Part shown: positions 20,499-30,625 of the stretch, piece after piece
Numbering within the stretch: position 1 is the stretch's first letter
Layout: each line of letters opens with the position of its first letter
Origin: Breznakia pachnodae
GTDB taxonomy: Bacteria > Bacillota_I > Bacilli_A > Erysipelotrichales > Erysipelotrichaceae
Direction of reading: 5' to 3'
DNA length: 64,000 nt
NCBI RefSeq assembly: GCF_030814225.1
Contig: NZ_JAUSUR010000001.1
Coordinates: 1,054,001-1,118,000 of the forward strand
The notes under the pieces: model-generated
Databases searched by the model: none
What the model was told of the DNA's origin: nothing
The model's input: only the letters and a program-made list of their open reading frames with translations
Made by a program: the position numbers and the translations under genes

Positions 20499-20957
20499 CT
20501 ATTGTATTACTTCATTTAAAGATTGCATCATTTCATAAATTTCATCTGCTGATGATGCCTTCTTCAGTGATTCAACAAACGATTCTACCATAATCATTTG
20601 AGCAACTTGAGCCAATACTCTTATATGCATCTGATTTTCATTTGCTTCTGGAATCATTAATGCAAATAGAATCTTTGCATACTCACCTGTATCCGTCCAC
20701 GCAATACCTGTATCATTAATCACGATTGCTACACTTGCATCTTTAATACTCTTGTTTCTACAATGCGGTATCGCAATCTCATTATCAATGTAAGTTGAGA
20801 ACTCAGCTTCTCTTGTATAAAATCCATTCTTTACTTCTTCAACTGAAGTAGAGCGACCTGTATCTTTTAACTGTTGTGCAAGAAATCTAAACACTTCATC
20901 CTGCTCTTTGAATTGCATATTCATAAATATCAATTCTTTTGTAATAACTTCTTTCAT
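20499..20957 (-). CDS. PTS fructose-family EIIA component
   Basis: 152 residues from the ATG at 20957 (AAGGAG upstream, directly after the regulator's stop codon). The active His is H65 in NEIAIPHCRNKS; the following 'AKILFALMIPEANENQMHIRVLAQVAQMI' matches the second half of the PTS_EIIA_2 domain. It probably also phosphorylates the PRD regulator encoded upstream. Confidence 0.9.
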   Translation of the reverse strand: MKEVITKELIFMNMQFKEQDEVFRFLAQQLKDTGRSTSVEEVKNGFYTREAEFSTYIDNEIAIPHCRNKSIKDASVAIVINDTGIAWTDTGEYAKILFALMIPEANENQMHIRVLAQVAQMIMVESFVESLKKASSADEIYEMMQSLNEVIQ

Positions 20958-20958
20958 C

Positions 20959-22929
20959 CTATTCTCCTTTTTGTAATACATCTAAAAGCATTTGTGCATC
21001 ACTTTGTTTACATAACTCATCGAATTCTATTTCATCATTAAATGCTCGATATATATCTAGCATAGCTGGAATATGATAATGATTATCTTCGACTATTACT
21101 GCCAGCACCAGTTCTACTTCCTGCTGTCTTTCATTCCACCATAATGGTTTATTTACTTTAATGACAAACAGATTGCTCTTCTTTACTAATTCGTGTAGTC
21201 GAACACATACCATTGCAATTCTTTTATCTTTAAATACTTGATCATTTAATTTCTTACAATTAATCGATAATATTTTTTCTGTATGCTCACTTGTATTTCC
21301 ATTCTTAATCCACTCATCACTAATATAGGAAAATAATTGGTTCGTACTTTTGACATTGCTATTCCATACGATTGTCTTCTCATTCAACAACATCGCCTTT
21401 GTAAGATTTTCTTTTCTTTCTTTTATCATTGGTCTTTGATAAGTAGGCAAATACATTTTTAATTCTTCAATATCCTTAGCACTTAGAAGCGGATGAATTG
21501 TATGTACTTGAATCCCTTCTATTTCTAAACGCATAGTACTAATTACACAATCGATATTCAATAATTCTAGAGTTGAGGTTAACTGCATTGTTCCTATTAC
21601 TGCAGCTACATCTATTAGAAATAATTCTTTAAGTTGATTAATTAAAATTGAGGTTAATTCTTCACTCTTATTACTTACAATCACTGCTTGAATCGATTTC
21701 TGCATATGTACTCTTTGATTCAAATCAATTAAATGATATGCCAATATCCAAATTTCATCATTATTAAGTTTTCCATTCACCATTTCATCTATTGGTTTGC
21801 TTGATAACTTAACGAGGTTAAACATATCTGTATAAAAACTATCTTTTAGTGTAATTACATTTTTTCGTACAGGAATCGACAGTTTTCTTTGAATCCAAAT
21901 ATTACGTATTTCATTTTGAAAAGCATAAGATAAATCCTGATAAATAATATCTGATTTTTCAGATGAATCCTCCAAGTTAGCAATAAATGATTCTGTAACT
22001 TTCTTCAAATATCCTTCGTTTATAGGAAAATCTAGATTATATAATGAATATGAAGTGATGTATAATGCATATGCAATATATTCTTTTTCTGATTCATTAA
22101 TCGTATATCCAACATAATCCATAATCTTTATAAACAGACAATCAATTAAATTACTCGCTTTACTTATTACATAAGTATCACCCGTAGGCTCTACCTGCTT
22201 TCTCATCATTAACCGTTTTATCATGACACTTAAATGTCCAGCTAATAGTAAGAATTTCATATCTGATAATTGAATAACCAATACAGTCTTTATAATCTCT
22301 ATACATTCTTTTATAAAGTTTAAATCAATATCTTCAAACAAATGCCAATATACTCGATAAGGTATCTTTTGATCTGTATCTAAAATCAAACTTGCTATAT
22401 CTACAACGTCTGATCGATCCATATTATAGATATAAGAATGTACAACTTTCTGACGCAATGTCATTTCATCACTTTCCAAATACATTCCCTCAAGATTACC
22501 TTTTAATTGAAACTGATCATCATTATATTGAATTCTAAACTTTTCAATATCTTTAACAATTGTACTTTTAGATACAATCAGATAATCAGCTAATTCATCT
22601 ATAATTAAAGGCTTTTCACTCATTGTCATCAAATACATCATTTCCAAAATACGTTCTTCTGGTAAGTAACTCATCTTGACAACTTCTTTTTGATTGATTA
22701 ACTCATATAGAAAATTTACATTTACAGCATCATCTTCAATCATGATGCCTTGCTTTCCTTGGCGAACTAACTTCTTCATCTTTTTCTGTGATAGAAAGAA
22801 ATCAATATCATTTAAATCTCCACGAATGGTTTTTTCCGAAACATGCATCTTTTCTACAAGATCACTTATCTTAATATTTTGTTGCTTGATTATCTCCAAT
22901 AGAATAATCCTTGATCGCTTGTTTAGCAA
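20959..22929 (-). CDS. PRD-domain transcriptional activator (ManR/MtlR type) with degenerate EIIA
   Basis: 656 residues. N-terminal HTH_11 (LLEIIKQQNIKISDLVEKM) and a second HTH (ELADYLIVSKSTIVKDIEKF), two PRDs (about 170-270 and 280-390, e.g. IAYALYITSYSL), an EIIB-like region (about 400-480, with VIVSNKSEELTSIL where a Cys is expected) and a C-terminal EIIA-like domain (about 510-650). The EIIA His motif is degraded: the usual 'AIPH' position reads AMVCVRLHELVKKSN. First gene of the GH38/PTS operon, with the IIA gene starting 1 nt after its stop; it probably activates its own operon. Regulation by PRD phosphorylation is expected; regulation through IIA may be lost. Confidence 0.87.
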   Translation of the reverse strand: MLNKRSRIILLEIIKQQNIKISDLVEKMHVSEKTIRGDLNDIDFFLSQKKMKKLVRQGKQGIMIEDDAVNVNFLYELINQKEVVKMSYLPEERILEMMYLMTMSEKPLIIDELADYLIVSKSTIVKDIEKFRIQYNDDQFQLKGNLEGMYLESDEMTLRQKVVHSYIYNMDRSDVVDIASLILDTDQKIPYRVYWHLFEDIDLNFIKECIEIIKTVLVIQLSDMKFLLLAGHLSVMIKRLMMRKQVEPTGDTYVISKASNLIDCLFIKIMDYVGYTINESEKEYIAYALYITSYSLYNLDFPINEGYLKKVTESFIANLEDSSEKSDIIYQDLSYAFQNEIRNIWIQRKLSIPVRKNVITLKDSFYTDMFNLVKLSSKPIDEMVNGKLNNDEIWILAYHLIDLNQRVHMQKSIQAVIVSNKSEELTSILINQLKELFLIDVAAVIGTMQLTSTLELLNIDCVISTMRLEIEGIQVHTIHPLLSAKDIEELKMYLPTYQRPMIKERKENLTKAMLLNEKTIVWNSNVKSTNQLFSYISDEWIKNGNTSEHTEKILSINCKKLNDQVFKDKRIAMVCVRLHELVKKSNLFVIKVNKPLWWNERQQEVELVLAVIVEDNHYHIPAMLDIYRAFNDEIEFDELCKQSDAQMLLDVLQKGE

Positions 22930-23446
22930 TGTAGTTCCTCCTCACTGTCATTATAGTATTCCTATAATTTATCGTAAATTGTAAATCTGTTCCCTAATTT
23001 TTGCGACAAGTTTTATAACTTGCATATATATACCTATCTACTAAATTCATTATAACTCCATCTGTGATTATAAAGGGGATTTCTTGCATTCGATAGATGC
23101 GAATAACACACAAATTTTAATCATATAATAATTATGAGTAGAAAATTTGAACAAAAAAACAATTCCAATTGATTTTGAAATTGTCATTAAGTTTATATAT
23201 TTTTACGTATAGAATATAAATCCTAATTTTATCACTCGTATCTTTCTATGGTTTCATAAATAATTGAGAAACCTCATTGACTTTTTTGCTAACTCCTAAT
23301 ATTTTTGCATATTTTGCAAGTCTGTTTTAATTATGTTTAGAGTTCGAAAAATAATTTTGAATAGCTTCAATATATACTTGTAATTCAATTCGATTTTTAT
23401 TAATGATGATATCACAGATTATTTTATTTGAGTCTCTAGATTTAAA
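22930..23446. other. 517-bp gene-free region
   Basis: No ORF with a plausible ribosome binding site on either strand. The left part must hold the promoter of the PRD regulator at 22929. A perfect dyad CAAGTT-TTAT-AACTTG lies at 23007-23022, about 80 bp from that start, and may be its operator. The rest (23050-23446) is strongly AT-rich with no convincing hairpin plus T run; I see no recognisable RNA. Confidence 0.5.
23007..23022. promoter_or_regulatory. Perfect 16-bp dyad, operator candidate for PRD regulator gene
   Basis: CAAGTT and AACTTG arms around TTAT, about 80 bp upstream of the regulator's start codon in the promoter region of the GH38/PTS operon. Role inferred from symmetry and position only. 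Confidence 0.4.
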
Positions 23447-24658
23447 TTATTCCGAAAGAGTTTCAACATCTTCGATAACAATTGCTCTTTGATCTTTATC
23501 ATAATGTATATTAACATTTAAAATTTCATTTAATTTTGATAATGTTATATATTTTGTCTCTTCATCAATTGTCTCAAGTCTATAAATATCTTCACCATTC
23601 AGATACAATTTTCCTTCTTCAGTATCAAAACTCATGGTTAAATACCTATCTTCAACCGTAAAACCATCCTCATTATAATATGATATTTTGACACCTGTTT
23701 CTTCTTCGTATGAAGATGTAACTGAATATTGGTCGAAACTTCTAATAAACAAACTAACGTCCTCTTGACTTATCACATACTCCTCTGCTTTATCACTCCA
23801 TCGCGCAATAATATCTTTATATGTTACTTCTCCATCTTTTGTGATTAGTTTTTTCACTATTGTTTGACCACCATTTTCAATAATATCTTGCTCTTCCAAA
23901 TATCTACCATAATTCTGCCATGTATACTTTTTATTTTCTTTATCATAATAAAATACTTGGTATCTGTAATTATTTGGTTCCGTTATTTCCTTCGTATCTA
24001 GAATACCAATAACTTGATAGCTCCCATAAGAATCATTCATATCTCTTACCAACACTTCAATGTTCGCTTTTGCTTCCTGACATAAACTCGAATCATGCTG
24101 GAGTGTTAGATCTTCATAACCAACTACAAGTTGTACATCAAAATTATCTACAAAGTATTCTCCATATAAGTGATTTAGTTTAACTCCACTTGTTTCATCA
24201 AATAAACTAGTTAATATTTCCTTCTTTTTTTCTGGTCTTATCCCCAGTTTTAGTTGCATTTTATATGTAATAATTTCATCAGAATATTTTGAATTTTCTT
24301 GTATAGAATAGTTTAAAGTTTCAAACCCTAGTCTTACTTCATCATCAAGTCTAGTTTCAATATAAGCAAGTAATGTTTCTTCAAATGATTCCATATTATT
24401 AAAAGTAAACCATCGTTTATTACCATCTATATCCTTATACTCAATCTTCCACTGCATCCCTCGATCATAGGTAGGAATAAGAATTGCATCTCTTGAGTAT
24501 ACATCATAATTACTCTCTTTGATATCGTAATTTTTAAAACTGTAATCCAAAAAAGTTTTATATTCTTCATACGTATTATCTGTAAATTTTTCTTTCGTAC
24601 ATCCCGAAGCTATAAGTATTATAATTATCATAAAAGTAATGATTTTTCTCTTTCTCAT
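23447..24658 (-). CDS. Lipoprotein with C-terminal copper-amine-oxidase-like stalk domain
   Basis: 403 residues. Lipoprotein signal peptide (MRKRKIITFMIIIILIASGC, Cys at 20) predicts membrane anchoring on the outer face. The middle is strand-rich with no family I recognise. The last ~60 residues (LYLNGEDIYRLETIDEETKY.. then LNEILNVNIHYDKDQRAIVIED) resemble the copper amine oxidase N-terminal/stalk repeat common in Firmicute envelope proteins. Preceded by AAGGA. It lies after the GH31 gene but behind a terminator, so it is probably transcribed separately. Function unknown. Confidence 0.7.
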   Translation of the reverse strand: MRKRKIITFMIIIILIASGCTKEKFTDNTYEEYKTFLDYSFKNYDIKESNYDVYSRDAILIPTYDRGMQWKIEYKDIDGNKRWFTFNNMESFEETLLAYIETRLDDEVRLGFETLNYSIQENSKYSDEIITYKMQLKLGIRPEKKKEILTSLFDETSGVKLNHLYGEYFVDNFDVQLVVGYEDLTLQHDSSLCQEAKANIEVLVRDMNDSYGSYQVIGILDTKEITEPNNYRYQVFYYDKENKKYTWQNYGRYLEEQDIIENGGQTIVKKLITKDGEVTYKDIIARWSDKAEEYVISQEDVSLFIRSFDQYSVTSSYEEETGVKISYYNEDGFTVEDRYLTMSFDTEEGKLYLNGEDIYRLETIDEETKYITLSKLNEILNVNIHYDKDQRAIVIEDVETLSE

Positions 24659-24734
24659 TAGTTACCATCCTTAAGTAATATTCTAATAGAAATACTTTAT
24701 TATTGGGAATAAAGTTTCATTTATAGCATAAAAT

Positions 24735-24764
24735 AAAACTGGTTACTTTTTAATAACCAGTTTT
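24735..24764 (-). terminator. Terminator of the GH31 gene
   Basis: 11-bp perfect stem (AAAACTGGTTA / TAACCAGTTTT) with an 8-nt loop directly beyond the stop codon of the large surface glycosidase on the minus strand. Confidence 0.8.
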
Positions 24765-24773
24765 AGGTAATTA

Positions 24774-27700
24774 TTATTTTATTCTCTTAAAAACTTTACG
24801 TTTCTTATAAATCACTAGCATTGATAATGCCCCTAACATGATAAATATCATTTCTTGATTATCAACTCCAGTAGTTGGTCCATTTGTTGATGAACCAACA
24901 TTTGAAACTTTGTCTTTCACTTTCAAATCATCAAATGTTTTAGACAAGTCTTTATAAGTTTTATCAACTGTTGTTTGATCAGTAGCATTATCTTTTACAT
25001 CTTTTGCAGTTTCCAATTCTTTATCTAAGTCTTTTAAACTGTCATCTGTATAGATATCGCGATTAATGTTTTCACTATCATCAATTAAATCAGTTAAATC
25101 ATTTTTATCTACTACTGTTTCATCAGTTGTTGTTTCTGCTTCTTTTTCTTGAAGTGCAGTTATTGCATCGCTAAGTGATTGTACCATTTGGTCAATTGCT
25201 TCTTGTGTTGCTAGTGTTTTTACTAATTCTTCAGCCTGTGCAATCACATCAGTCAAATTAGCAGCACTAGTTTCATCATACAAACTTACATCAACATTTT
25301 TAGCTTCTTCAAGTTTTTGATCAAGAATTGTTGAGTCAACAGGAGTTTCCTTTACAACCAATGCATCAAGACCTGATTGTAATTCAGCAACTGCTTGATC
25401 AACTTCTGTTTGTTCATTTGCTGTAGTCATTAATGCTTCTGCAGCTTCTTTGACTCCTTTAAGACTAGCTATACTATCATCTGTATAGTTACTTAAATCG
25501 CCATTAGCTTTCGCAAGAAATTCATCATATTTAGAAGTATCTAGTACATTGTTACCATCAATTTCAATTTCATACAATGATAACATTCTATTTTCTTCGC
25601 TACCTGTTTTTGTACCTGTAGCACTACCAGTTGAAGTTTTAGGGGTAATGATTATTTCTTTAAATAAGGTATTATCACTACCTTCACTTTTTTTACTTAC
25701 TCCATTATAAGTAAATGTGAATATATCTTTCGCTTCTTCATAGCTTCCTAAGTTTACTTCTTTGCCATCAGTTGTAATTCCTTTCGCGAATATAGAAGTA
25801 ACAATTCCATTAGTATTAGCTTTACTTATACGATTGTATACACGTACTTCACTAATTGATCTTGGTTGATCAAATATAAAATGCATGTCCATGGGTAATT
25901 TCACTTCAGCTGTAATATCTTGTTTATCATCTATAAACCATTTGAACTCAGCCATGCTGGTTGTAGTATCACCATCAAATAACAATTTTTTCCAGTTAGC
26001 TTGTTGCCATAGGTTTGTAGCATCTACTGCCTTGTTACCATCCATGAATGTTATATCTGATACTCCTTGACCTGGTTTTAGTGTGTTCTTTGTTAAACCA
26101 TCTTTTGCATCTTTTAATGTAGCTTGTACAGATAGAACATCTTTGGTAAGTACATCTTCATCATCAGCAACTTGCGTTGCTTTCGTATATGCATTTGTAA
26201 ATGCATTCCAACTATCTACTGTATAAGCAAGTTTATTTCCCGAATCTATAATTGTTTTTGATTCTTTTACTAATGCAGTTAACTCACTCTTATCTGCTTT
26301 TACATCACCTCTAGTAACTTGTGCATTTACAAGATTATTTTGAGGTCCAATTAACATAAATTCATTAGGGAATACTACATCAGCATCTTGTTTTGCTTTC
26401 ATCTTAATTGTCATTAAATCAATATTTCCAGATATCATATCTTTATCTCCATGATTAGCAAAACTAATTGTTTCAACTTCATCATTGCTACCATCTTTAC
26501 TTGATGTAGAAGATAAATCTAACATATCTTTTAATGTATCCGCAGGTGTAACACTAACTAATTCGTATTTTGTTTTATCATAAGTGAAGATAGCACCTAA
26601 AGCATTTACATTCTTTAAGTCATTACCTTTGATTGCTACATCAAATGTTTCTCCAGCTTTTACAGTCTCTTTCTTATCGACATCTACATATACACTACCT
26701 TCGGCATTTCCAGTGTTAGTAGTTCCACCATCAACTTTGTTCATTACAAATGAGTAATCATAAATATCGAATACACCATTCTTATTAACATCAGCATTTT
26801 TAGATGCTATTTGAGATTCAAATGATGTATTACCTTCCAATAAACCTTTATAGTTTTTAATTTGGGTTACATCATCTTCACCAATTTCACCATCTAAGTT
26901 AAAGTCTCCTAAATCATATCCTGTGGAACCTGGAACTTTATCTAAAATAAATTCTCCTACACTGGTATAACCATCGTTACCATTACTATCCTTAGAATTA
27001 CCTTCAAGTGGAACTATTTTTAGATATCTCGCAGATAAATTATTCATATCAATATATTTTTTTTCTGCTGTTGAACCTTCAGCCCATGGTTGTGTTTTAC
27101 CATCAAATACTTTGGTCCAGTTTTGACCATCTAAGCTTGTATATAAATCAAGTTTATAAATATCACCTAATCCATTTGTTGCATAGTCACTTCTAGCAAC
27201 ATAAGTAAATTTATCTAAGTTATATATTCCTTTATAATCTACTATAAATGCTTTACCTAATTGATTTGGAGCTGAACGAAAATAAGTATCATCTAATTTT
27301 TGATCAAAAGCGGATTCTAAATTACCCCATCCTACTTCTCCTTCATATGTTGGTGTACCTACTAATGTGTCTTTCCATGGATCAGCATCTGTAGTAAGTT
27401 TTAGCTCATCACTCCATTTAGAATATCCATCAGCATTGCGAGCACGCACTTGATAAGTATGTTCGCTGCTGTAGATAAGTCCTTCATGGTTAAATGTTGT
27501 AGTATCTGCAGTAAATCCTCCACGTAAGATTCCATCAACTTTTAATTCGTATGAATCTGCATCTGTGATTTTGTTCCAATTAAGTTTGATTGAAGTTGCT
27601 GTAATATCACCATCTTGTTGTTCTGCAAACACTGGTGTTTCAAGAGTTGCATTTTCTTTATCATTTGAATCTTCTGAAGTATATTTGTATCCTTTAATTA

Positions 27701-30452
27701 CAAGGGTTTGTTCATCAACACTAACATCTGTTTTAGGGAATGACACATATAGTTTTGGAGTAGTTGTAATCTTAGTCTTACTAAATTCTCCATCACCTGT
27801 AGCGTATTTATTTAAATCAGGTGTTTCATTGTAGAAGTAAGCACCTTGACCTTTATCAACTAAAGAATCAAATTCCACTTGGTTCTTCGCTTCCATTAAT
27901 TCAATATCTTTACTTCCGTTTTTAGCACTTACTTTTGTAGGTTCTGCACTCATATTCACAACAAATTTTGTGGATCTGTTTGAATCATATCCAGTATAAG
28001 AACCTGTAGAAGATTTAGCAACTAACGTAGCTGTTCCATCTTTTACAGTTGAAGTAAATTCAGTACTTACACTTCCGCCATAACTTACATCACTCTTTTC
28101 ATTTCCATTTTCATCTACTCCATCAATGTACATTCCATCATCTTCATAAGAAGTATAACTTGTTGTACCTTTGCTAGTAGATGGGAAGAATTCAACAATT
28201 CTCTTTGTTTTATCCAACCCTTTGTCATTTGTTTCGGTTTGAGCAAATGGGTTATTGTTATCTTCATACATTGGAACAATTGATCCACTCTTCACAAACA
28301 AAGGTAATTTCCATACTGGAGCATCAAAGTTATTTAAGATTTGACCACCCTTGTATGACTTACCAGTAAAGTAGTCAATCCATGTTTCTTTGCTATCTGG
28401 TAAGTAGATATCATTTCTAACATCATTTCCTTTATCATCAGAAGCAGTATCTTGATAGATTGGAGCAACCAAGAAGTTTTCACCAAACATATATTGATAT
28501 TGTACTGCATCTCCATAAGCTAACTCATCATCTGGATATTCCAAGAACATGGCACGAATCATTGGTAATCCATCGGTTGCTTCTTGAGCAGTCGTATAAA
28601 TATATGGCATTAATTGTGCTTTTAGTTTTAGATACATACGGTTCATATCATCAAAATCATCACCATGTCCATAAGGTTTCTTGGCAATCGATCCCCATCC
28701 ATCCATATCTAGCATTAATGGTGTAAATACTTTCCATTGGAAGTCTCTGGTTGTAATTACATTAGTAGCTGTACTACCACCAAAGATTCCATCCATATCA
28801 CTACCAATATTTGGGTTACCACTTAGTGATTGTCCAATATATGTTGGAATGTGGAAACGAATGTATTCCCATTTACCACCAGTTTGGTCACCTGTCCATA
28901 TTGCAGCATGACGTTGAGAACCAGCCCAACCATCTAAGGTTACAATATTTGGTCTTGTGTTTGTTGAAGCTATTTTTTCAAATGCTGTTTTAGTTGCATT
29001 TAATCCAAAAGAATAACCAGAACCAACCCAGGCAACATCCGTTTTTAAACTTTGAATACCGGCCACATTTACTTCTTTATCAAAATCTCTTAAGGTTTGA
29101 TATCCATGGTATCCATTCTTATCTTTTTCTGAAGTCGCAACATCCAAACCACTTTGTGTCCATAGTCCTGTTGCTACTCCATGTTCATTTGCATAGTCAG
29201 TAAATTCTTTTAAGTTATTAATGTTTCCATCCACTGCTTTTGCTTGAGCATCCTTATCATCACTCGTTCCTAAAGGATAGTTTTGATAATATCCATTTTG
29301 ACCATAACCTGCTCCATATCCATCATTTGGTAAGAACCAACCAAGAGGCATATCATTATCTGCATATCCATCAATTACAGCGCGAGCTGAGAATTTATAT
29401 AGTTCTTCACTTGATTTATCAGTTAATGGTGAAGTACCATTTAATGTTTCTGGAATGTATGGTGAATCAACAGCAATTTTTCCATCATCACCTAACGGCA
29501 TTTTATAATCTTTATTTCTTCCATATTCATAATATGTATTTCCATCTTCTAACACCGTTGCAGTACCATCACCTAGTTGTTCTTGTGACCAAGTATCACG
29601 ATTGTATGCATTTAGGTGTCCTAAATAGAATGCATATTCTGGTAGTAACGTTGGATTACCAGTTACTTTATAGTAATCTTTTAAAATATCAGCTGGTTTA
29701 TTTCCTAAGAAATAATAAGCATCAAAGCGATTTTCACTATGTTGAGTTGATATCGTTTTATCATCGTTATTTCTAAAATCATAAGAACCTTGTTTAAAGG
29801 TATTTCTTAATACTCCATATCCCTTAGTAGACCAATAGAATGGGTTTGGTGATGCAACACCCCCATCTGTCCATTTATTAGTGTTAGAAATACTAATGAC
29901 TTGTCCTTTGTGAGAGAAACGACCATTTTGTGTTCCTCCTCCATAAAAGTATTCACTATCATCAGTCTTCAATGTTTGTTTGGTAGAATCCCCAAGAGTA
30001 ATTGCAGAACTTTCTGCAAGCACTTCTTTTCCATCCACTGCCACACTCATGGTTGCAGTTTCTTTATTCAATATAATAACTGTAGAACCCGCAGTAATTA
30101 CTTCAGCCTTATCACTTTCTTTTATTGTTGGTGTTGGCTTTGTATAATCATCGGATGAATCACTTTGATTTTGAATCGTTGCTTTGTGATCCTTAGAACT
30201 AGGTTCTGCATACTCATTAAATTCACCTGTGGGATCGATGTAGAAACGAAAGATTCCATCTTCTAAGAAAGTAATCTTTCCAACGATTCCATCATTGTAT
30301 TTAATTGTAACAACATTGTCATCTACTGACGCGCTATCAATAGATGTTAAGTCAATCGTTTCAGCGGCTAATACTTTACTTCTAGGCATTGTCAGCATAG
30401 AAGCAGCTACCATAGCGAAAGATACCAATAAATACATAATTTTTTTCTTCAT
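24774..30452 (-). CDS. Multimodular surface GH31 glycosidase, probably alpha-N-acetylgalactosaminidase
   Basis: 1892 residues. Order: signal peptide (1-30); GH31 N-domain and barrel (about 35-760); C-terminal beta domains; fibronectin type III (about 937-1020); F5/8C-type CBM (about 1027-1173); type I dockerin (about 1176-1240, two D-x-N-x-D-G-like loops); cohesin-like domain (about 1245-1385); FIVAR (about 1390-1460); second F5/8C-like domain (about 1464-1640); three FIVAR repeats (to about 1850); sorting-like tail (TTGVDNQ, hydrophobic stretch, KKRKVFKRIK). Likely nucleophile D472 (SLKTDVAWVGSGYSF) and acid/base D522 (IWTGDQTGG). The nucleophile motif is not the DMNEP-like one of alpha-glucosidases and fits the GalNAc-active GH31 group, which is my preferred but unproven assignment. 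AGGAGAG before ATG; a cre site overlaps its promoter region. Confidence 0.85.
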   Translation of the reverse strand: MKKKIMYLLVSFAMVAASMLTMPRSKVLAAETIDLTSIDSASVDDNVVTIKYNDGIVGKITFLEDGIFRFYIDPTGEFNEYAEPSSKDHKATIQNQSDSSDDYTKPTPTIKESDKAEVITAGSTVIILNKETATMSVAVDGKEVLAESSAITLGDSTKQTLKTDDSEYFYGGGTQNGRFSHKGQVISISNTNKWTDGGVASPNPFYWSTKGYGVLRNTFKQGSYDFRNNDDKTISTQHSENRFDAYYFLGNKPADILKDYYKVTGNPTLLPEYAFYLGHLNAYNRDTWSQEQLGDGTATVLEDGNTYYEYGRNKDYKMPLGDDGKIAVDSPYIPETLNGTSPLTDKSSEELYKFSARAVIDGYADNDMPLGWFLPNDGYGAGYGQNGYYQNYPLGTSDDKDAQAKAVDGNINNLKEFTDYANEHGVATGLWTQSGLDVATSEKDKNGYHGYQTLRDFDKEVNVAGIQSLKTDVAWVGSGYSFGLNATKTAFEKIASTNTRPNIVTLDGWAGSQRHAAIWTGDQTGGKWEYIRFHIPTYIGQSLSGNPNIGSDMDGIFGGSTATNVITTRDFQWKVFTPLMLDMDGWGSIAKKPYGHGDDFDDMNRMYLKLKAQLMPYIYTTAQEATDGLPMIRAMFLEYPDDELAYGDAVQYQYMFGENFLVAPIYQDTASDDKGNDVRNDIYLPDSKETWIDYFTGKSYKGGQILNNFDAPVWKLPLFVKSGSIVPMYEDNNNPFAQTETNDKGLDKTKRIVEFFPSTSKGTTSYTSYEDDGMYIDGVDENGNEKSDVSYGGSVSTEFTSTVKDGTATLVAKSSTGSYTGYDSNRSTKFVVNMSAEPTKVSAKNGSKDIELMEAKNQVEFDSLVDKGQGAYFYNETPDLNKYATGDGEFSKTKITTTPKLYVSFPKTDVSVDEQTLVIKGYKYTSEDSNDKENATLETPVFAEQQDGDITATSIKLNWNKITDADSYELKVDGILRGGFTADTTTFNHEGLIYSSEHTYQVRARNADGYSKWSDELKLTTDADPWKDTLVGTPTYEGEVGWGNLESAFDQKLDDTYFRSAPNQLGKAFIVDYKGIYNLDKFTYVARSDYATNGLGDIYKLDLYTSLDGQNWTKVFDGKTQPWAEGSTAEKKYIDMNNLSARYLKIVPLEGNSKDSNGNDGYTSVGEFILDKVPGSTGYDLGDFNLDGEIGEDDVTQIKNYKGLLEGNTSFESQIASKNADVNKNGVFDIYDYSFVMNKVDGGTTNTGNAEGSVYVDVDKKETVKAGETFDVAIKGNDLKNVNALGAIFTYDKTKYELVSVTPADTLKDMLDLSSTSSKDGSNDEVETISFANHGDKDMISGNIDLMTIKMKAKQDADVVFPNEFMLIGPQNNLVNAQVTRGDVKADKSELTALVKESKTIIDSGNKLAYTVDSWNAFTNAYTKATQVADDEDVLTKDVLSVQATLKDAKDGLTKNTLKPGQGVSDITFMDGNKAVDATNLWQQANWKKLLFDGDTTTSMAEFKWFIDDKQDITAEVKLPMDMHFIFDQPRSISEVRVYNRISKANTNGIVTSIFAKGITTDGKEVNLGSYEEAKDIFTFTYNGVSKKSEGSDNTLFKEIIITPKTSTGSATGTKTGSEENRMLSLYEIEIDGNNVLDTSKYDEFLAKANGDLSNYTDDSIASLKGVKEAAEALMTTANEQTEVDQAVAELQSGLDALVVKETPVDSTILDQKLEEAKNVDVSLYDETSAANLTDVIAQAEELVKTLATQEAIDQMVQSLSDAITALQEKEAETTTDETVVDKNDLTDLIDDSENINRDIYTDDSLKDLDKELETAKDVKDNATDQTTVDKTYKDLSKTFDDLKVKDKVSNVGSSTNGPTTGVDNQEMIFIMLGALSMLVIYKKRKVFKRIK

Positions 30453-30475
30453 TGTTTCTCTCCTTTTTTTATATC

Positions 30476-30489
30476 TGTAACCGATTACA
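30476..30489. promoter_or_regulatory. CcpA cre site upstream of GH31 gene
   Basis: TGTAACCGATTACA matches the cre consensus TGWAANCGNTNWCA at every position and is almost fully palindromic. It lies 24-37 bp before the GH31 start codon, inside or just downstream of the expected promoter, the usual position for catabolite repression. A LacI-family regulator other than CcpA could also use it. Confidence 0.7.
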
Positions 30490-30575
30490 ATGAAACAATT
30501 ATATATTATAAATTAATCATAATCTTTGTAGTTTTTAATTTAATTGGTATATTTTTTATTACTTTAGACAAGAAA

Positions 30576-30608
30576 AAATGCAAAGTATAATTTCCATACT
30601 TCGCATTT
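30576..30608 (-). terminator. Terminator of sigma/LRR operon 1
   Basis: 13-bp stem (30576-30588 with 30596-30608, one mismatch) and a 7-nt loop; TTTTTT follows on the minus strand. It lies after the stop codon of the leucine-rich-repeat protein. Confidence 0.8.
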
Positions 30609-30625
30609 CGTTCTAAATATAGTAT

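Noticed and set aside
20959..22929. RNA-binding BglG-type antiterminator
   Set aside because: The N-terminus is a DNA-binding double HTH, not a CAT RNA-binding domain, and I see no RAT-type hairpin before the operon.
29240..29776. 178-codon plus-strand ORF inside the GH31 gene
   Set aside because: It is antisense to a well-supported catalytic domain, has a biased His/Leu/Tyr composition typical of an antisense frame and no ribosome binding site.
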